Shown: in pieces, positions 34,695 through 43,809 of the stretch
Layout of the letters: each line of letters starts with the position of its first letter
How positions within the stretch are numbered: the first letter of the stretch is position 1
NCBI GenBank assembly: GCA_017403955.1
Contig: JAFRDH010000010.1
Location: 62,001 to 126,000, forward strand
Reading direction: 5' to 3'
From: Mogibacterium sp.
GTDB taxonomy: Bacteria > Bacillota > Clostridia > Peptostreptococcales > Anaerovoracaceae
Length of the DNA: 64,000 bases
Program-made: the position numbers and the translations under genes
Notes under the pieces: generated by a model
Database searches by the model: none
The model's input: only the letters and a program-made list of their open reading frames with translations
Told to the model about the DNA's origin: nothing

Positions 34695-36011
34695 TTATTG
34701 TTCAAGGGCTTGTCTGGCGAGCTTATCAGCGATCTCGTTATACTTGTTGCCGGAGTGTGCGGTGACCTTGATAAAGGTGATCTTCATGCGTGTTCTGGCT
34801 TTGGCTACATAGTTCCTGTAACTCTGGGTCAGCGGATTGTTTGCTTTCCAGATCCCGTCTGCCCACTTCCCTATTCCTTCGTAATCATGATAGATCTCGA
34901 CTTCAGGTATCCCATTTCTGAGACAGAAGTCTATCGCTGTCTTGGATCCCATGATCTCTCCGGCGACATTTCTCTGTTTAGCGGCTTCGGGATCATCGTA
35001 AGCCTGAGACATTTCTCTTGTCTTGATAATGCCGTCTGCACCGGTCCTGATCATGATGACGCCGCATGAGAATCTTCCGGAAGCAGCATCATAACTTCCG
35101 TCCACATACGCTCTCACTCCTTCAGGAAATGATTCTGCGCAGTCCTGAGCCGGGGAAGCCAGACCGAGATATGCTGCCGCGTCAGCAGGATCGGCAAAGC
35201 TCTTATATTCCGCTCCCGGGAATCCGTCAACCTGTTTTCTGCAGTCTTCCCATGTAGTGAAAATGCCTGTTGTCCTTCCGTTCCTGACTGCGTAGACTTT
35301 CTTAGCCACTGTACCGGTCTCCTTTTCGCTCTTTTGTTCTTCTTCAAACTTTCTCAGAAATGATCTCCTGTGTATCGGGGTGTAACCGAGATTCCTGAGG
35401 CCCTCATAGTGCTTCGCAGTACCATATCCTTTATTGCCTGCAAAATCATAACCCGGATAGACCTCATCCATCTCGACCATGAATGTATCTCTTGCGACCT
35501 TAGCTACGATTGACGCAGCCGCGATGCTGAGGCTTTTCTCGTCACCCTTGATGATTGGTTCACAAGGTATTCCTGCATCGAGTTTTACCGCATCGATCAG
35601 GAGCATGTCGATCCCCGCTCCGGCTTCTTCCCCGTAACGCTCCGACAGCATTGCGTTACAGGATTTGATCGCCCTCCTCATCGCATTTTTGGTCGCTTCG
35701 AGGATGTTGATCTCATCGATCTCATTATTGTCAGCTATACCTATGCCGTAGGCAAGTGCTTCCTCTTTGATCACGTCTGAGAGTTCCTGTCGTTTCTTTG
35801 CAGTTATCTTCTTGGAATCGTAGATCCCCGTAACGCTGAATTCCGCGGGCAGTACAACACACGCAGCATAAACAGGGCCGGCGAGCGGTCCTCTGCCGAC
35901 CTCATCTATTCCGGCTATATATCTGTATCCCTGCCCTCTGAGATCATCCTCATGGGCTTTCATCTGAGCCAGACGCTCAATATCTCTTTCCAGTCTTTCC
36001 TGCTTAGTCAT
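34695..36011 (-). CDS. rnhB: RNase HII - hybrid-binding domain - RNase HI fusion
   Basis: 438 residues with three parts. Residues 1-225 are a complete RNase HII: GIDEVGRG (D36, E37), D140 and D175. Residues about 237-285 are the small RNase HI N-terminal RNA/DNA hybrid-binding domain (KKVYAVRNGRTTGIFTTWED). Residues about 298-438 are RNase HI with D304, E352, D376 and D429 all present. One chain would therefore remove both long RNA/DNA hybrids and single ribonucleotides. The frame is continuous with no internal ribosome site evident at the junction. It follows rbgA by 7 bases, as rnhB does in Bacillus. Confidence 0.93.
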   Translation of the reverse strand: MTKQERLERDIERLAQMKAHEDDLRGQGYRYIAGIDEVGRGPLAGPVYAACVVLPAEFSVTGIYDSKKITAKKRQELSDVIKEEALAYGIGIADNNEIDEINILEATKNAMRRAIKSCNAMLSERYGEEAGAGIDMLLIDAVKLDAGIPCEPIIKGDEKSLSIAAASIVAKVARDTFMVEMDEVYPGYDFAGNKGYGTAKHYEGLRNLGYTPIHRRSFLRKFEEEQKSEKETGTVAKKVYAVRNGRTTGIFTTWEDCRKQVDGFPGAEYKSFADPADAAAYLGLASPAQDCAESFPEGVRAYVDGSYDAASGRFSCGVIMIRTGADGIIKTREMSQAYDDPEAAKQRNVAGEIMGSKTAIDFCLRNGIPEVEIYHDYEGIGKWADGIWKANNPLTQSYRNYVAKARTRMKITFIKVTAHSGNKYNEIADKLARQALEQ

Positions 36012-36018
36012 CCCGGTA

Positions 36019-36864
36019 TTATTTAACGTGCTCCAGTGTTATCCTTCCAATCTTGCCGCCTCTGAATTCATCCAGTACAGTGCGGCCCGTACGTTCATAG
36101 TCTATTCTCTTGCCGGACATAATAAAGCCTCTCTTGATGGCTATGTTGTCCATGTTTTCAATAGCAACATCCGATACCTCGTCAAGCTTATATCGTGCCG
36201 CAAGAAGCTCAGGATATGATTCTCCGAGCACCCTGATAAGTTCATAGCCAAGGTCCTGGACTCCGAGGATGTCATCCTTGATGCTTCCGCAAAATGCCAG
36301 GTTAAGACCTACATCAGGATCTTCGAACTTAGGCCAGAGTATTCCCGGTGTGTCAAGGAGCTGCATCCCGTTGGAAAGAGTCAGCCACTGCTTGCCCTTC
36401 GTGACGCCCGGCTTATCGCCTGTAAGTGCTGATTTTCTGCCTGTCAGTCTGTTGATAAGCGAGGATTTACCGACATTAGGCACACCAACGATCATTATGC
36501 GGAGAGGTCTTTTGATAGATTTCTCAGCATTCCTTCTTTCCTGCTCATCTTCAAGCACCCTGAGAAGCCTTTTGATATTTTCCCCGGACTGCAGATTGAG
36601 ATCCAGCACTCTGACAACTGATTTCTCTGAGGAGATCTTGTCTTTCCATTTTGCTGTCTCTGTCTCATCAGCAAGATCTGCTTTGCCTAACACAACGATC
36701 CTTCTCTTGCCTGAGATCAGCTCGTCGATAACAGGATTCCTGCTGGAAACAGGTATCCTGCTGTCGATTATCTCAACAACAGCATCGACCGCCTTGAGGT
36801 TTTCTTTGATCAGTTCCCGGGTCTTCTTCATATGGCCCGGATACCAGTTTATATTTTCGATCAT
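36019..36864 (-). CDS. rbgA: ribosome biogenesis GTPase RbgA (YlqF)
   Basis: 281 residues, circularly permuted GTPase: the G4 motif (GKADL, near 58) comes before G1 GVPNVGKSSLINRL (about 127-140) and G3 DTPGI. The N-terminal NWYPGHMKKTRE is the family signature. Needed late in 50S assembly. In an operon with the RNase H fusion, downstream of rplS. Confidence 0.96.
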   Translation of the reverse strand: MIENINWYPGHMKKTRELIKENLKAVDAVVEIIDSRIPVSSRNPVIDELISGKRRIVVLGKADLADETETAKWKDKISSEKSVVRVLDLNLQSGENIKRLLRVLEDEQERRNAEKSIKRPLRIMIVGVPNVGKSSLINRLTGRKSALTGDKPGVTKGKQWLTLSNGMQLLDTPGILWPKFEDPDVGLNLAFCGSIKDDILGVQDLGYELIRVLGESYPELLAARYKLDEVSDVAIENMDNIAIKRGFIMSGKRIDYERTGRTVLDEFRGGKIGRITLEHVK

Positions 36865-36905
36865 TTCTGTCTAATCACCTTTCGGATAATCATTCGTATG
36901 ATAAT

Positions 36906-36945
36906 GAAAAATGCATACCATTTGCCGTGGGCCTCTGGTATGCAT
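36906..36945 (-). terminator. terminator after rplS
   Basis: 10-bp stem ATGCATACCA/TGGTATGCAT with a GC-rich loop, then TTTTTC on the minus strand. Confidence 0.8.
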
Positions 36946-36953
36946 TGTGATTA

Positions 36954-37295
36954 CTATTCAGCGCTCTTGATTCTTGCTGCCTTACCGGTTCTCTGACGCA
37001 TGTAGTTGAGTTTAGCTCTTCTGACTTTACCCTTCTTAACTACTTCGATCTTGTCGATTCTTGGTGAGTGAAGTGGGAATGTCTTCTCAACTCCGATTCC
37101 GTTTGACAGCTTTCTTACTGTGAAAGTCTCATTGACTCCGCCGTGCTGTCTCTTCAGTACATAGCCTTCGAATACCTGGATTCTTTCTCTCTGGCCCTCG
37201 ATGATCTTGACGTGTACACGAAGTGTGTCACCTACGTTGAACTCAGGAATGTTTTCCTTTCTGTAATCCATTGTGATCTGGTCTAAAATATTCAC
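36954..37295 (-). CDS. rplS: 50S ribosomal protein bL19
   Basis: 113 residues from a GTG start (37293-37295) with AAGGAG 7 bases upstream; the in-frame ATG at 37316 would precede this ribosome site and add residues not typical of the family. Conserved [18 protein letters not shown] start and [10 protein letters not shown] end. Confidence 0.96.
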   Translation of the reverse strand: MNILDQITMDYRKENIPEFNVGDTLRVHVKIIEGQRERIQVFEGYVLKRQHGGVNETFTVRKLSNGIGVEKTFPLHSPRIDKIEVVKKGKVRRAKLNYMRQRTGKAARIKSAE

Positions 37296-37394
37296 GTTAT
37301 TTCTCCTTCCTCTCATGACGTTCTTGGAGCTTCCAGACCGATCATCGCCTGTCCCCAGAGGACCGCCCGTAATAACTACACTGTTATGAACAGC
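37296..37394 (-). promoter_or_regulatory. structured leader of rplS
   Basis: About 100 untranslated bases between the promoter and rplS, with short GC hairpins such as GTCC/GGGAC. Firmicutes rplS genes often carry an autoregulatory L19 leader; this is in the right place, but I could not match its fold. Confidence 0.35.
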
Positions 37395-37400
37395 TTGAAT

Positions 37401-37429
37401 AGAATATCACATACAAAGAATGAATTCAA
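37401..37429 (-). promoter_or_regulatory. promoter of rplS
   Basis: Minus strand TTGAAT (37424-37429), 17-base spacer ending TGA, TATTCT (37401-37406), so also an extended -10. Confidence 0.7.
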
Positions 37430-37446
37430 GAAGTTTTTTTGATTTT

Positions 37447-38325
37447 TTATGCTCTTGGATGTGTCTTGCGGTATACGTCTTTGACATGTATGTCTGTGAC
37501 CGCGAGATAAGCGATTCCTACGGACATATCTTCGAATCCCATAAGCTCCTGCAGAGTCTTGAGATCGCCTCCGTTCTGGAGGATGTGCACAGCAAAAGTA
37601 TCTCTCAGGATCTGCGGTGTCATTCTGCTGCCTGCTCCGATCATTCCGCCGTAGTCCTTGAGGATCTTCCAGATACCCTGCCTTGTAAGAGGCTCCCCTC
37701 TGAAATTGATGAACACGAAGTCCTCGTCTGTATGAGAATCGTTCTTCATGAGATCATAGACTTCGTCAAAATACTTCTGAAGTGCTGCTCTGGCATACCT
37801 GCCGAGAGGTACGATCCTGCTCTCATCATTCGCATCCTTGAGTGTTACGAATCCCATCCTGAGATTGACATCTTCAAATCTCAGTCTGACGACTTCAGTG
37901 ACTCTCGCTCCGGTGCCGTACATGAATTCCAGCAGAGCTTTGTCTCTTATGCCTTTCCTGCTGTCATCAGGAAGATCCATGAGTTTCGCTGCATCTTCGA
38001 CTGAAAGATAGTCTATCTGCCTTTTATCGCCTCTTGCTGATTTGATACGTGCAAAAGGATTATCTGTTCTGTTGCCGCGGCTTATAGCATAGTCATAGAA
38101 AGTCCTGATAGCAGAAACCTTACGGTTGATCGTTGCCTTGGACTTATTCTCTGATCCGAGTTCTATTACATATGCGATAGCGTCTGCTTCTGTACAATTA
38201 TCAAGTCCGTCAGTGCCCCTTGATCTGAGGTATTTTTCAAAAGCTGTGAGGTCTCTCTCATATGCAATGAGAGTATTCTTTGCCTTACGCTTCTCGGTTC
38301 TCATATATTCAATAAAATCACGCAT
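37447..38325 (-). CDS. XerD-like tyrosine recombinase with altered catalytic residues
   Basis: 292 residues: SAM-like N-terminal domain (1-90) and tyrosine recombinase domain, ending KDVYRKTHPRA as in Bacillus XerD. Of the six catalytic positions, R141, K163, R241 and Y273 are kept, but the HxxR histidine is Q238 and the LGH histidine is F264. It may be a weak or specialised recombinase, with another Xer acting at dif. It sits behind the nudix gene, the region where Firmicutes keep xerD. Confidence 0.85.
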   Translation of the reverse strand: MRDFIEYMRTEKRKAKNTLIAYERDLTAFEKYLRSRGTDGLDNCTEADAIAYVIELGSENKSKATINRKVSAIRTFYDYAISRGNRTDNPFARIKSARGDKRQIDYLSVEDAAKLMDLPDDSRKGIRDKALLEFMYGTGARVTEVVRLRFEDVNLRMGFVTLKDANDESRIVPLGRYARAALQKYFDEVYDLMKNDSHTDEDFVFINFRGEPLTRQGIWKILKDYGGMIGAGSRMTPQILRDTFAVHILQNGGDLKTLQELMGFEDMSVGIAYLAVTDIHVKDVYRKTHPRA

Positions 38326-38356
38326 TGAATACCTCCCTTTTTTGTCCGGAATTTAC

Positions 38357-38890
38357 CTAAATCTCGCCGGCAGTTCTTGCAAACAATATACCGATTATTG
38401 TCTTCCCGTCTTCTATTTCACCATTAAGTATCATCCTGACAAGTTCATCTGCGTCATATTCAAGAATCTCTATGCATTCGTCCTTGTCCCAATGAGTTTC
38501 ACCCTTAGTAAGTCCCTTGCAGATATAGATATGAAGGTATTCATTGGAATACCCGCATGTCGGGTAGAATGATACCAGATGTCTGACTGAAGAAGCTGTA
38601 TATCCGGTCTCCTCTGCCAGTTCCCTCGAAGCAGTTATTTCAGGGGATTCATCAGGATCTGCTTTGCCTGCAGGAAGCTCCAGGAACCCTTTTTCAAGAG
38701 CTTTGCGGTATTGTCTTTCCACAAGGATCTTACCTTCATTGGTCACAGCAACCATAATGGCCCCGCCGCTGTGTTCGACTATATCTCTCTTGGATTCGCC
38801 TGACGGTGTAACAACTCTGTGTTTTCTTACATTGAAAACGATTCCTTCGTATACTATTTCACTGCTGATTGTCTTTTCTTCAAATATCAT
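38357..38890 (-). CDS. nudix hydrolase, ADP-ribose pyrophosphatase type
   Basis: About 177 residues. The nudix box is complete: G-x5-E-x7-RELAEETGY (GKADPDESPEITASREL...). An ADP-ribose pyrophosphatase-like proline/tyrosine region (YPTCGYSNEYLHIY) follows, as in NudF. The start at 38890 (MIFEEKTISSE) agrees with the family; an in-frame ATG at 38917 is possible and neither has a strong ribosome site. First gene of a two-gene unit with the XerD-like recombinase. Confidence 0.9.
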   Translation of the reverse strand: MIFEEKTISSEIVYEGIVFNVRKHRVVTPSGESKRDIVEHSGGAIMVAVTNEGKILVERQYRKALEKGFLELPAGKADPDESPEITASRELAEETGYTASSVRHLVSFYPTCGYSNEYLHIYICKGLTKGETHWDKDECIEILEYDADELVRMILNGEIEDGKTIIGILFARTAGEI

Positions 38891-39003
38891 TTCTTTAAAA
38901 TAACGGATCCGAGCCATCCGCGGGCTGTCTTTACGATAACAAGATTATCTATGTGAGTAATAATATCATATTTTGATGCGACAGGTATCCATAATGGGTC
39001 AAA

Positions 39004-39047
39004 AACACAAAAAAGAACCGCATCCTTTTTCATATAAGATGCAGTTC
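39004..39047 (-). terminator. terminator of the tig-clpP-lon-hpt-PHP region
   Basis: 10-bp stem with one mismatch, GAACTGCATC/GATGCGGTTC, followed by TTTTTTGTGTTTTTG on the minus strand. The stem begins within the last codons of the gene at 39030. Confidence 0.75.
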
Positions 39048-39377
39048 ATGTGCAAGTTCATAGATGAAAATCTGTTTCCATTTCTTCCAGGTGTTCGGAT
39101 GCGCGATGTCACTGAATGGCGATTTATATATGATATTGGCTATTATCTCCCGCCGGTATGCTTCAGGTATCTTGTGCAGAGCTTTGTTGATCGACGTAAG
39201 TTCTGTCTCTGCCCTTCTTATCACATTTTCATCAATGATCACCGCTTCGTCTTTCTCATCGGATCCATTCCCGGCCTCATTGCCCGGGCAGCAGGCTTCT
39301 GTTATTCTCTCGAGCCTTATACTGTCTCTTATCAGCCAGACACAGCGGTAATACACATCCTTTGGAATCCTGTGCAT
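39030..39377 (-). CDS. uncharacterised 115-residue protein
   Basis: Not recognised. Two helical segments flank an acidic linker (NGSDEKDEAV). The C-terminal part (KALHKIPEAYRREIIANIIY, then TWKKWKQIFIYELAHEL) recalls small Clostridia proteins and ArpU/RinA-like phage regulators, but too weakly to name. It begins 12 bases after the PHP gene and ends in the operon terminator, which supports it being real. Confidence 0.7.
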   Translation of the reverse strand: MHRIPKDVYYRCVWLIRDSIRLERITEACCPGNEAGNGSDEKDEAVIIDENVIRRAETELTSINKALHKIPEAYRREIIANIIYKSPFSDIAHPNTWKKWKQIFIYELAHELHLI

Positions 39378-39389
39378 TATTGTTTCCCC

Positions 39390-40265
39390 TCAGGGTCTGT
39401 GATATATGGAAAAATCACGCTTATGCGTATCAGTATGGAAATCCGATCCTTGCGATCTCAGAAGTCCGTTTTTAATTGCGTAATCAGTCAGGAGCTCAGA
39501 CTGTTCTGCTGAAGCTGACGGATGAAAACATTCGATTCCATCGACACCATAGTCTCTCATAGTATCAAGCAGCTCATACAGTCTTGGCCTGAATTCGTCA
39601 AAACTTTCATCATGGCGTCTCTGCTCCATCGGATGCGCGAAGAAAGCCAGCCCTCCGGCTGTATGGATCAAATCGATCACATCCTTGCTGGAATATGTTG
39701 CTTTAACGATCTGTTTGATTGAAGGCTTCTGGAAGATAGTTTTGAAAGCATCCTGCGGATTGTCGATAAAACCTTTTTTCTTGAGTATACGAGCGAATGT
39801 AGGTTTACCTACATATCTTCCTTCGTTTTCCTGACCAATGTCGTCAAGGGTGATCCCGTAGCCCATCTCATTCAGAGCATTCATGAGAGCATCATTTCTT
39901 TGGGCACGCTTGATTATGATATCAAGAAGCGCATGTCTCAGTTCATTGCAGTTGTAGTCTATCCCATATCCGAGTATATGGATATCCGTGCCCAGAGGAT
40001 CTTCTGAATCGAATTCGATCCCGGGTATAAACGTGATCCCTATACCCAGAGCATAGTCCATTCCGATCATAGAGCCTTCTATGCCGTCGTGGTCCGTGAT
40101 CGCGATCATCTTGTAACCCTCTGAATGCCATCTGTCAACTACTTCCTCAGGAGTCAGTGTTCCGTCAGAATAGCAAGTATGGATGTGAAGATCTTTCTTC
40201 ACATCAGACATAATGAGTTCAGCAGTATTTTCAGTTTTATAGTGTGTGTTACTGAATAATCTCAT
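39390..40265 (-). CDS. PHP domain phosphoesterase
   Basis: 291 residues. PHP metal motifs: DLHIHTCYSDG, ITDHD, PGIEFD, FAHP and the final GSDFHTD. Family members of this size hydrolyse small phosphoesters (3',5'-nucleoside bisphosphates in the YciV/TrpH type). The ATG at 40265 is used here; the ATG 18 codons later is nearer the domain edge. It starts 6 bases after hpt. Confidence 0.9.
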   Translation of the reverse strand: MRLFSNTHYKTENTAELIMSDVKKDLHIHTCYSDGTLTPEEVVDRWHSEGYKMIAITDHDGIEGSMIGMDYALGIGITFIPGIEFDSEDPLGTDIHILGYGIDYNCNELRHALLDIIIKRAQRNDALMNALNEMGYGITLDDIGQENEGRYVGKPTFARILKKKGFIDNPQDAFKTIFQKPSIKQIVKATYSSKDVIDLIHTAGGLAFFAHPMEQRRHDESFDEFRPRLYELLDTMRDYGVDGIECFHPSASAEQSELLTDYAIKNGLLRSQGSDFHTDTHKRDFSIYHRP

Positions 40266-40271
40266 GTTCTA

Positions 40272-40829
40272 CTATAATGAATCGACATCATCTTCTTCAA
40301 GATAACTGATGTATGGAAGTCCTCTGAACTTCTGGTCGAAATCAAGGCCGTATCCAATAACGAAAAGGTCATCTACTTCGAAGCCTACATAGTCTGCATG
40401 AAGATCAGCAACTCTTCTTGATTCTTTATTGAGCATGCTGCAGATTTTGATGGTCTTAGGACCTCTCTCTTGGAGCTTTGCCATAAGATACTTAAGAGTA
40501 TTGCCGGTATCAATGATATCTTCAACAATGATCACATTCTTATTGTACATATTGATCTGAGGCTCATAAGTGATCTTTACGACACCTGAACTTGTAGTGG
40601 ATGAACCATAGCTGCTTGCTGTAATGAAGTCAAGCTTAGAATCCACTGTAGTATGCTTCATGACATCAACAAGCCATGGAACGGAACCCTTAAGTGTTCC
40701 GAGGAAGATGATCTCTTCTCCTTCGAAATCCTTATCGATCTGTTTTCCAATCTCCTTGGCCCTCTTAGTGATGTCTTCCTGTGAGAAGAGGATTTTGCCA
40801 ATGACTTTGTCTTTTGCCTTCTCTGCCAT
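40272..40829 (-). CDS. hpt: hypoxanthine phosphoribosyltransferase
   Basis: Salvages hypoxanthine or guanine with PRPP. 185 residues from ATG 40827-40829, chosen because AAAGGAA lies about 10 bases before it, while an ATG 3 codons earlier touches that site. PRPP loop VIIVEDIIDTGNTL, LKGSVPWLVDV near the N-terminus, and VDDLFVIGYGLD. Confidence 0.95.
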   Translation of the reverse strand: MAEKAKDKVIGKILFSQEDITKRAKEIGKQIDKDFEGEEIIFLGTLKGSVPWLVDVMKHTTVDSKLDFITASSYGSSTTSSGVVKITYEPQINMYNKNVIIVEDIIDTGNTLKYLMAKLQERGPKTIKICSMLNKESRRVADLHADYVGFEVDDLFVIGYGLDFDQKFRGLPYISYLEEDDVDSL

Positions 40830-40861
40830 TTTGATCATTTCCTTTCGATGATTGATTCGTT

Positions 40862-41476
40862 CTATTGGTTCAGCAGCTCTTCTATCACCTTAAGGAGCTC
40901 TGCGTTACCTGTCTTCTTGAGTGCCGATACCGGTATTACGATCTCATTCTTCCCCATACCCAATGTCTGTTTGATCAGTTTGATATTCTTAGCACGCTCA
41001 TTGCTGCTGACTTTGTCTGCTTTGGTCGCGACAACGATCCCGTCAAGATCATAATATCTGAGATATTCATACATCTGCACATCCTGTGCGCTAGGCTTGT
41101 GTCTTATATCCACAAGCTGAACGACCTTGAGCAGATTGTCTCTGTGCTCGAGATATGATTCCATCATCTCGCCCCACTTCTCAGACTCATTCCTGCTTAC
41201 GCGCGCGAATCCGTAACCCGGCAGGTCAACGATCCTGAAGAACCGGTTCGTTTCATCCGATTCTGTCTTATAAGCACATCTGTAAAAATTGATCGTTCTG
41301 GTCTTGCCCGGGCTGCCTGAAACTCTTGCGAGGCTCTTGCGGCCTGTGATCAGATTGAGAAGCGAAGATTTGCCCACGTTAGACCGTCCGGCGAAAGCTA
41401 TCTCCGGAATATCTGGCGCGGGATATTGAGCAGGCTTTACTGCTACTACTTCAAGTTCAGAGTTGTTTATTTTCAT
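40862..41476 (-). CDS. engB: ribosome biogenesis GTPase EngB (YsxC)
   Basis: 204 residues. G1 GRSNVGKSSLLNLI (about 30-43), G3 DLPGYGFARV, G4 ATKADKV. Acts in 50S assembly. It follows lon by 5 bases, the classic Firmicutes lon-engB pair. Confidence 0.97.
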   Translation of the reverse strand: MKINNSELEVVAVKPAQYPAPDIPEIAFAGRSNVGKSSLLNLITGRKSLARVSGSPGKTRTINFYRCAYKTESDETNRFFRIVDLPGYGFARVSRNESEKWGEMMESYLEHRDNLLKVVQLVDIRHKPSAQDVQMYEYLRYYDLDGIVVATKADKVSSNERAKNIKLIKQTLGMGKNEIVIPVSALKKTGNAELLKVIEELLNQ

Positions 41477-41481
41477 AAAAT

Positions 41482-43806
41482 TTATTTGATAACGACCGGT
41501 ATCACTTCTTCAAATGACTCAACCGGTATAAATTCGATTTTCTTTCGTACCGAAGCAGGAATATCTTCAAGGTCCGGAACATTGTCGCGAGGAATGATTA
41601 TCCTGCGGATACCCTGTCTGTATGCTGCGAGCGATTTCTCTTTGAGGCCTCCGATCCTGAGGATCTTGCCTCTCAGGGTGATCTCACCTGTCATCGCAAT
41701 CGTCTTGTCTGCCTTACGGTCTGTGAGCAGAGAGAAAAGTGCGCTGCACATCGTGATACCTGCTGACGGACCGTCCTTAGGAGTAGCCCCTTCAGGAATA
41801 TGTATCTGGATATCATAGTCCTTGAAAATGTCTTTGCTGATCTTGTACTGGGAAGCGATCGACTTGATATATCCGAGTGCAGTCTGAGCGGATTCTCTCA
41901 TTACATCGCCCATTTGTCCTGTAAGAACAAGTCTTCCGCTGCCCGGCATCTTGACTGTTTCGATAGTGAGCGTGACTCCGCCTACACTTGTCCATGCCAT
42001 ACCTGTTGTAACACCGACCTCAGGCTCAAGATTCCCGATATCCTCAAGGAAGACCTTCTTGCCTATATACTTGCTCAGGTTCCTAGGTGTGACATTGTTC
42101 TTCTTATTCGTCCCGCTTACGATATTCCTTGCGGATCTGCGGCAGGCATTTCCGATCTCTCTCTCGAGATTTCTGACGCCGGCTTCACGTGTATAATATT
42201 CGATAATATCCCGTATAGCTGCTTCGTTGATCGAGAACTGGGTCTTCTTGATACCGTTCTCTTTCATTTTCTTAGGTACGAGATAGTCCATAGCTATCCT
42301 GACCTTTTCTTCCTCGGTATAGCTTGAAAGTTCAATGACTTCCATTCTGTCGAGAAGAGGTCTTGGGATAGTTGAAGTTGTATTCGCAGTTGTAATGAAC
42401 ATCACCTTGGAGAGGTCAAACGGTACTTCAAGATAGTGATCGGTAAAAGTACTGTTCTGCTCAGGGTCGAGTACTTCGAGAAGTGCGGATGCCGGATCTC
42501 CTCTGAAGTCGCTTCCGATCTTGTCTACCTCATCGAAAAGGAAGAGCGGATTGTTAGTTCCGGCTTCGACTATATTATTGATGACTCTTCCCGGAATAGC
42601 TCCGATATATGTACGTCTGTGTCCTCTTATCTCTGCTTCATCTCTGACTCCGCCGAGAGACATTCTTACAAATTCTCTTCCTGTCGCTCTCGCGATCGAT
42701 CTTGCGATAGAAGTTTTACCGACTCCCGGAGGGCCAACAAGGCAGATGATAGGGCCTTTGTTCTCTTTGGTAAGATGCTGAACAGCAAGATTCTCAAGGA
42801 TCCTTTCTTTGACCTTCTCCAGGCCGTAATGATCTTCATTGAGGATCTTCTCTGCTTTATTGATGTTGTTATTGATCTTTGATGAATTGTGCCACGGAAG
42901 ATCGAGGATCGTCTCGATATATGTCCTGCTCACATTCGCATCAGGGCTCATAGGATTCATCTTGGCAAACTTGTCGATCTCTTTGCGGATCTTGGTATCT
43001 ACCTTCTCCTCAAGCTTGAGAGACGCAAGTTTCTCTTTCCAGGCTTTTGCCTCATCATCAGAGTCCTCGTCTTCTCCGAGTTCTTCTTTGATGACCTGGA
43101 GCTGTTCTCTCAGATAGTATTCTCTCTGGCCTCTGTTCATGTTCTTGACGACTCTGTTATTGATCCTCTTGGCGATCGAAAGGATGTTGTTCTCCCTGCC
43201 GATCATGTCGATCAGATGACCGACTCTGAGTTTGACAGAATCGATTTCGAGCAGTGTTTGCTTGACATCGTAAGGCACATCGATCTCATTAGCGATAAGG
43301 CTGCAGAGCAAAGCTGCATCATCGATGCCATCGATGAGGTTCCTTCCGCCCTGATCCGACTGTCCGCTGAGATCGAGATACTTATTGTACATCTGTCTCA
43401 GAACTCTGATATTAGCCTGGAGATTGATATCTTCAGGGTCGTTGTCATAGTCTTCGACTACCTGACAGTCACAGACCAGCATGCTGCCTTTTTCATAGAT
43501 GCTGCTGATCCTTACCCTGCTCTCTACGACAACGAGAATACGCTCGAATTCATCATTCTTTTTAACGACCTGTCTGACTCTTATAATGGCTCCCGTCATA
43601 TAACAGTCCGACTGCACAGGATCGTTGACTGTAACATCACGCTGCGCTGACACGACAAGATACTTGTCGCCGTTCATCGCGTGATCAACTGCAGCAAGCG
43701 ATTTATCTCTGCCTATGTCAAAGCCCACAATAGTTCCCGGGAAAAAAGTCTGTCCCCTGAGAGGTATATACGGGGCTGCTGTATATGTTGTCTGGTTATC
43801 TGACAT
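41482..43806 (-). CDS. lon: ATP-dependent protease Lon
   Basis: 774 residues: N-terminal substrate domain (1-200), coiled coil, AAA+ module with Walker A GPPGVGKTS, and serine-lysine protease domain with PKDGPSAG holding the catalytic Ser. A soluble LonA, 3 bases after clpX. No CIRCE or other heat-shock site is visible in the gap. Confidence 0.97.
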   Translation of the reverse strand: MSDNQTTYTAAPYIPLRGQTFFPGTIVGFDIGRDKSLAAVDHAMNGDKYLVVSAQRDVTVNDPVQSDCYMTGAIIRVRQVVKKNDEFERILVVVESRVRISSIYEKGSMLVCDCQVVEDYDNDPEDINLQANIRVLRQMYNKYLDLSGQSDQGGRNLIDGIDDAALLCSLIANEIDVPYDVKQTLLEIDSVKLRVGHLIDMIGRENNILSIAKRINNRVVKNMNRGQREYYLREQLQVIKEELGEDEDSDDEAKAWKEKLASLKLEEKVDTKIRKEIDKFAKMNPMSPDANVSRTYIETILDLPWHNSSKINNNINKAEKILNEDHYGLEKVKERILENLAVQHLTKENKGPIICLVGPPGVGKTSIARSIARATGREFVRMSLGGVRDEAEIRGHRRTYIGAIPGRVINNIVEAGTNNPLFLFDEVDKIGSDFRGDPASALLEVLDPEQNSTFTDHYLEVPFDLSKVMFITTANTTSTIPRPLLDRMEVIELSSYTEEEKVRIAMDYLVPKKMKENGIKKTQFSINEAAIRDIIEYYTREAGVRNLEREIGNACRRSARNIVSGTNKKNNVTPRNLSKYIGKKVFLEDIGNLEPEVGVTTGMAWTSVGGVTLTIETVKMPGSGRLVLTGQMGDVMRESAQTALGYIKSIASQYKISKDIFKDYDIQIHIPEGATPKDGPSAGITMCSALFSLLTDRKADKTIAMTGEITLRGKILRIGGLKEKSLAAYRQGIRRIIIPRDNVPDLEDIPASVRKKIEFIPVESFEEVIPVVIK

Positions 43807-43809
43807 ATA

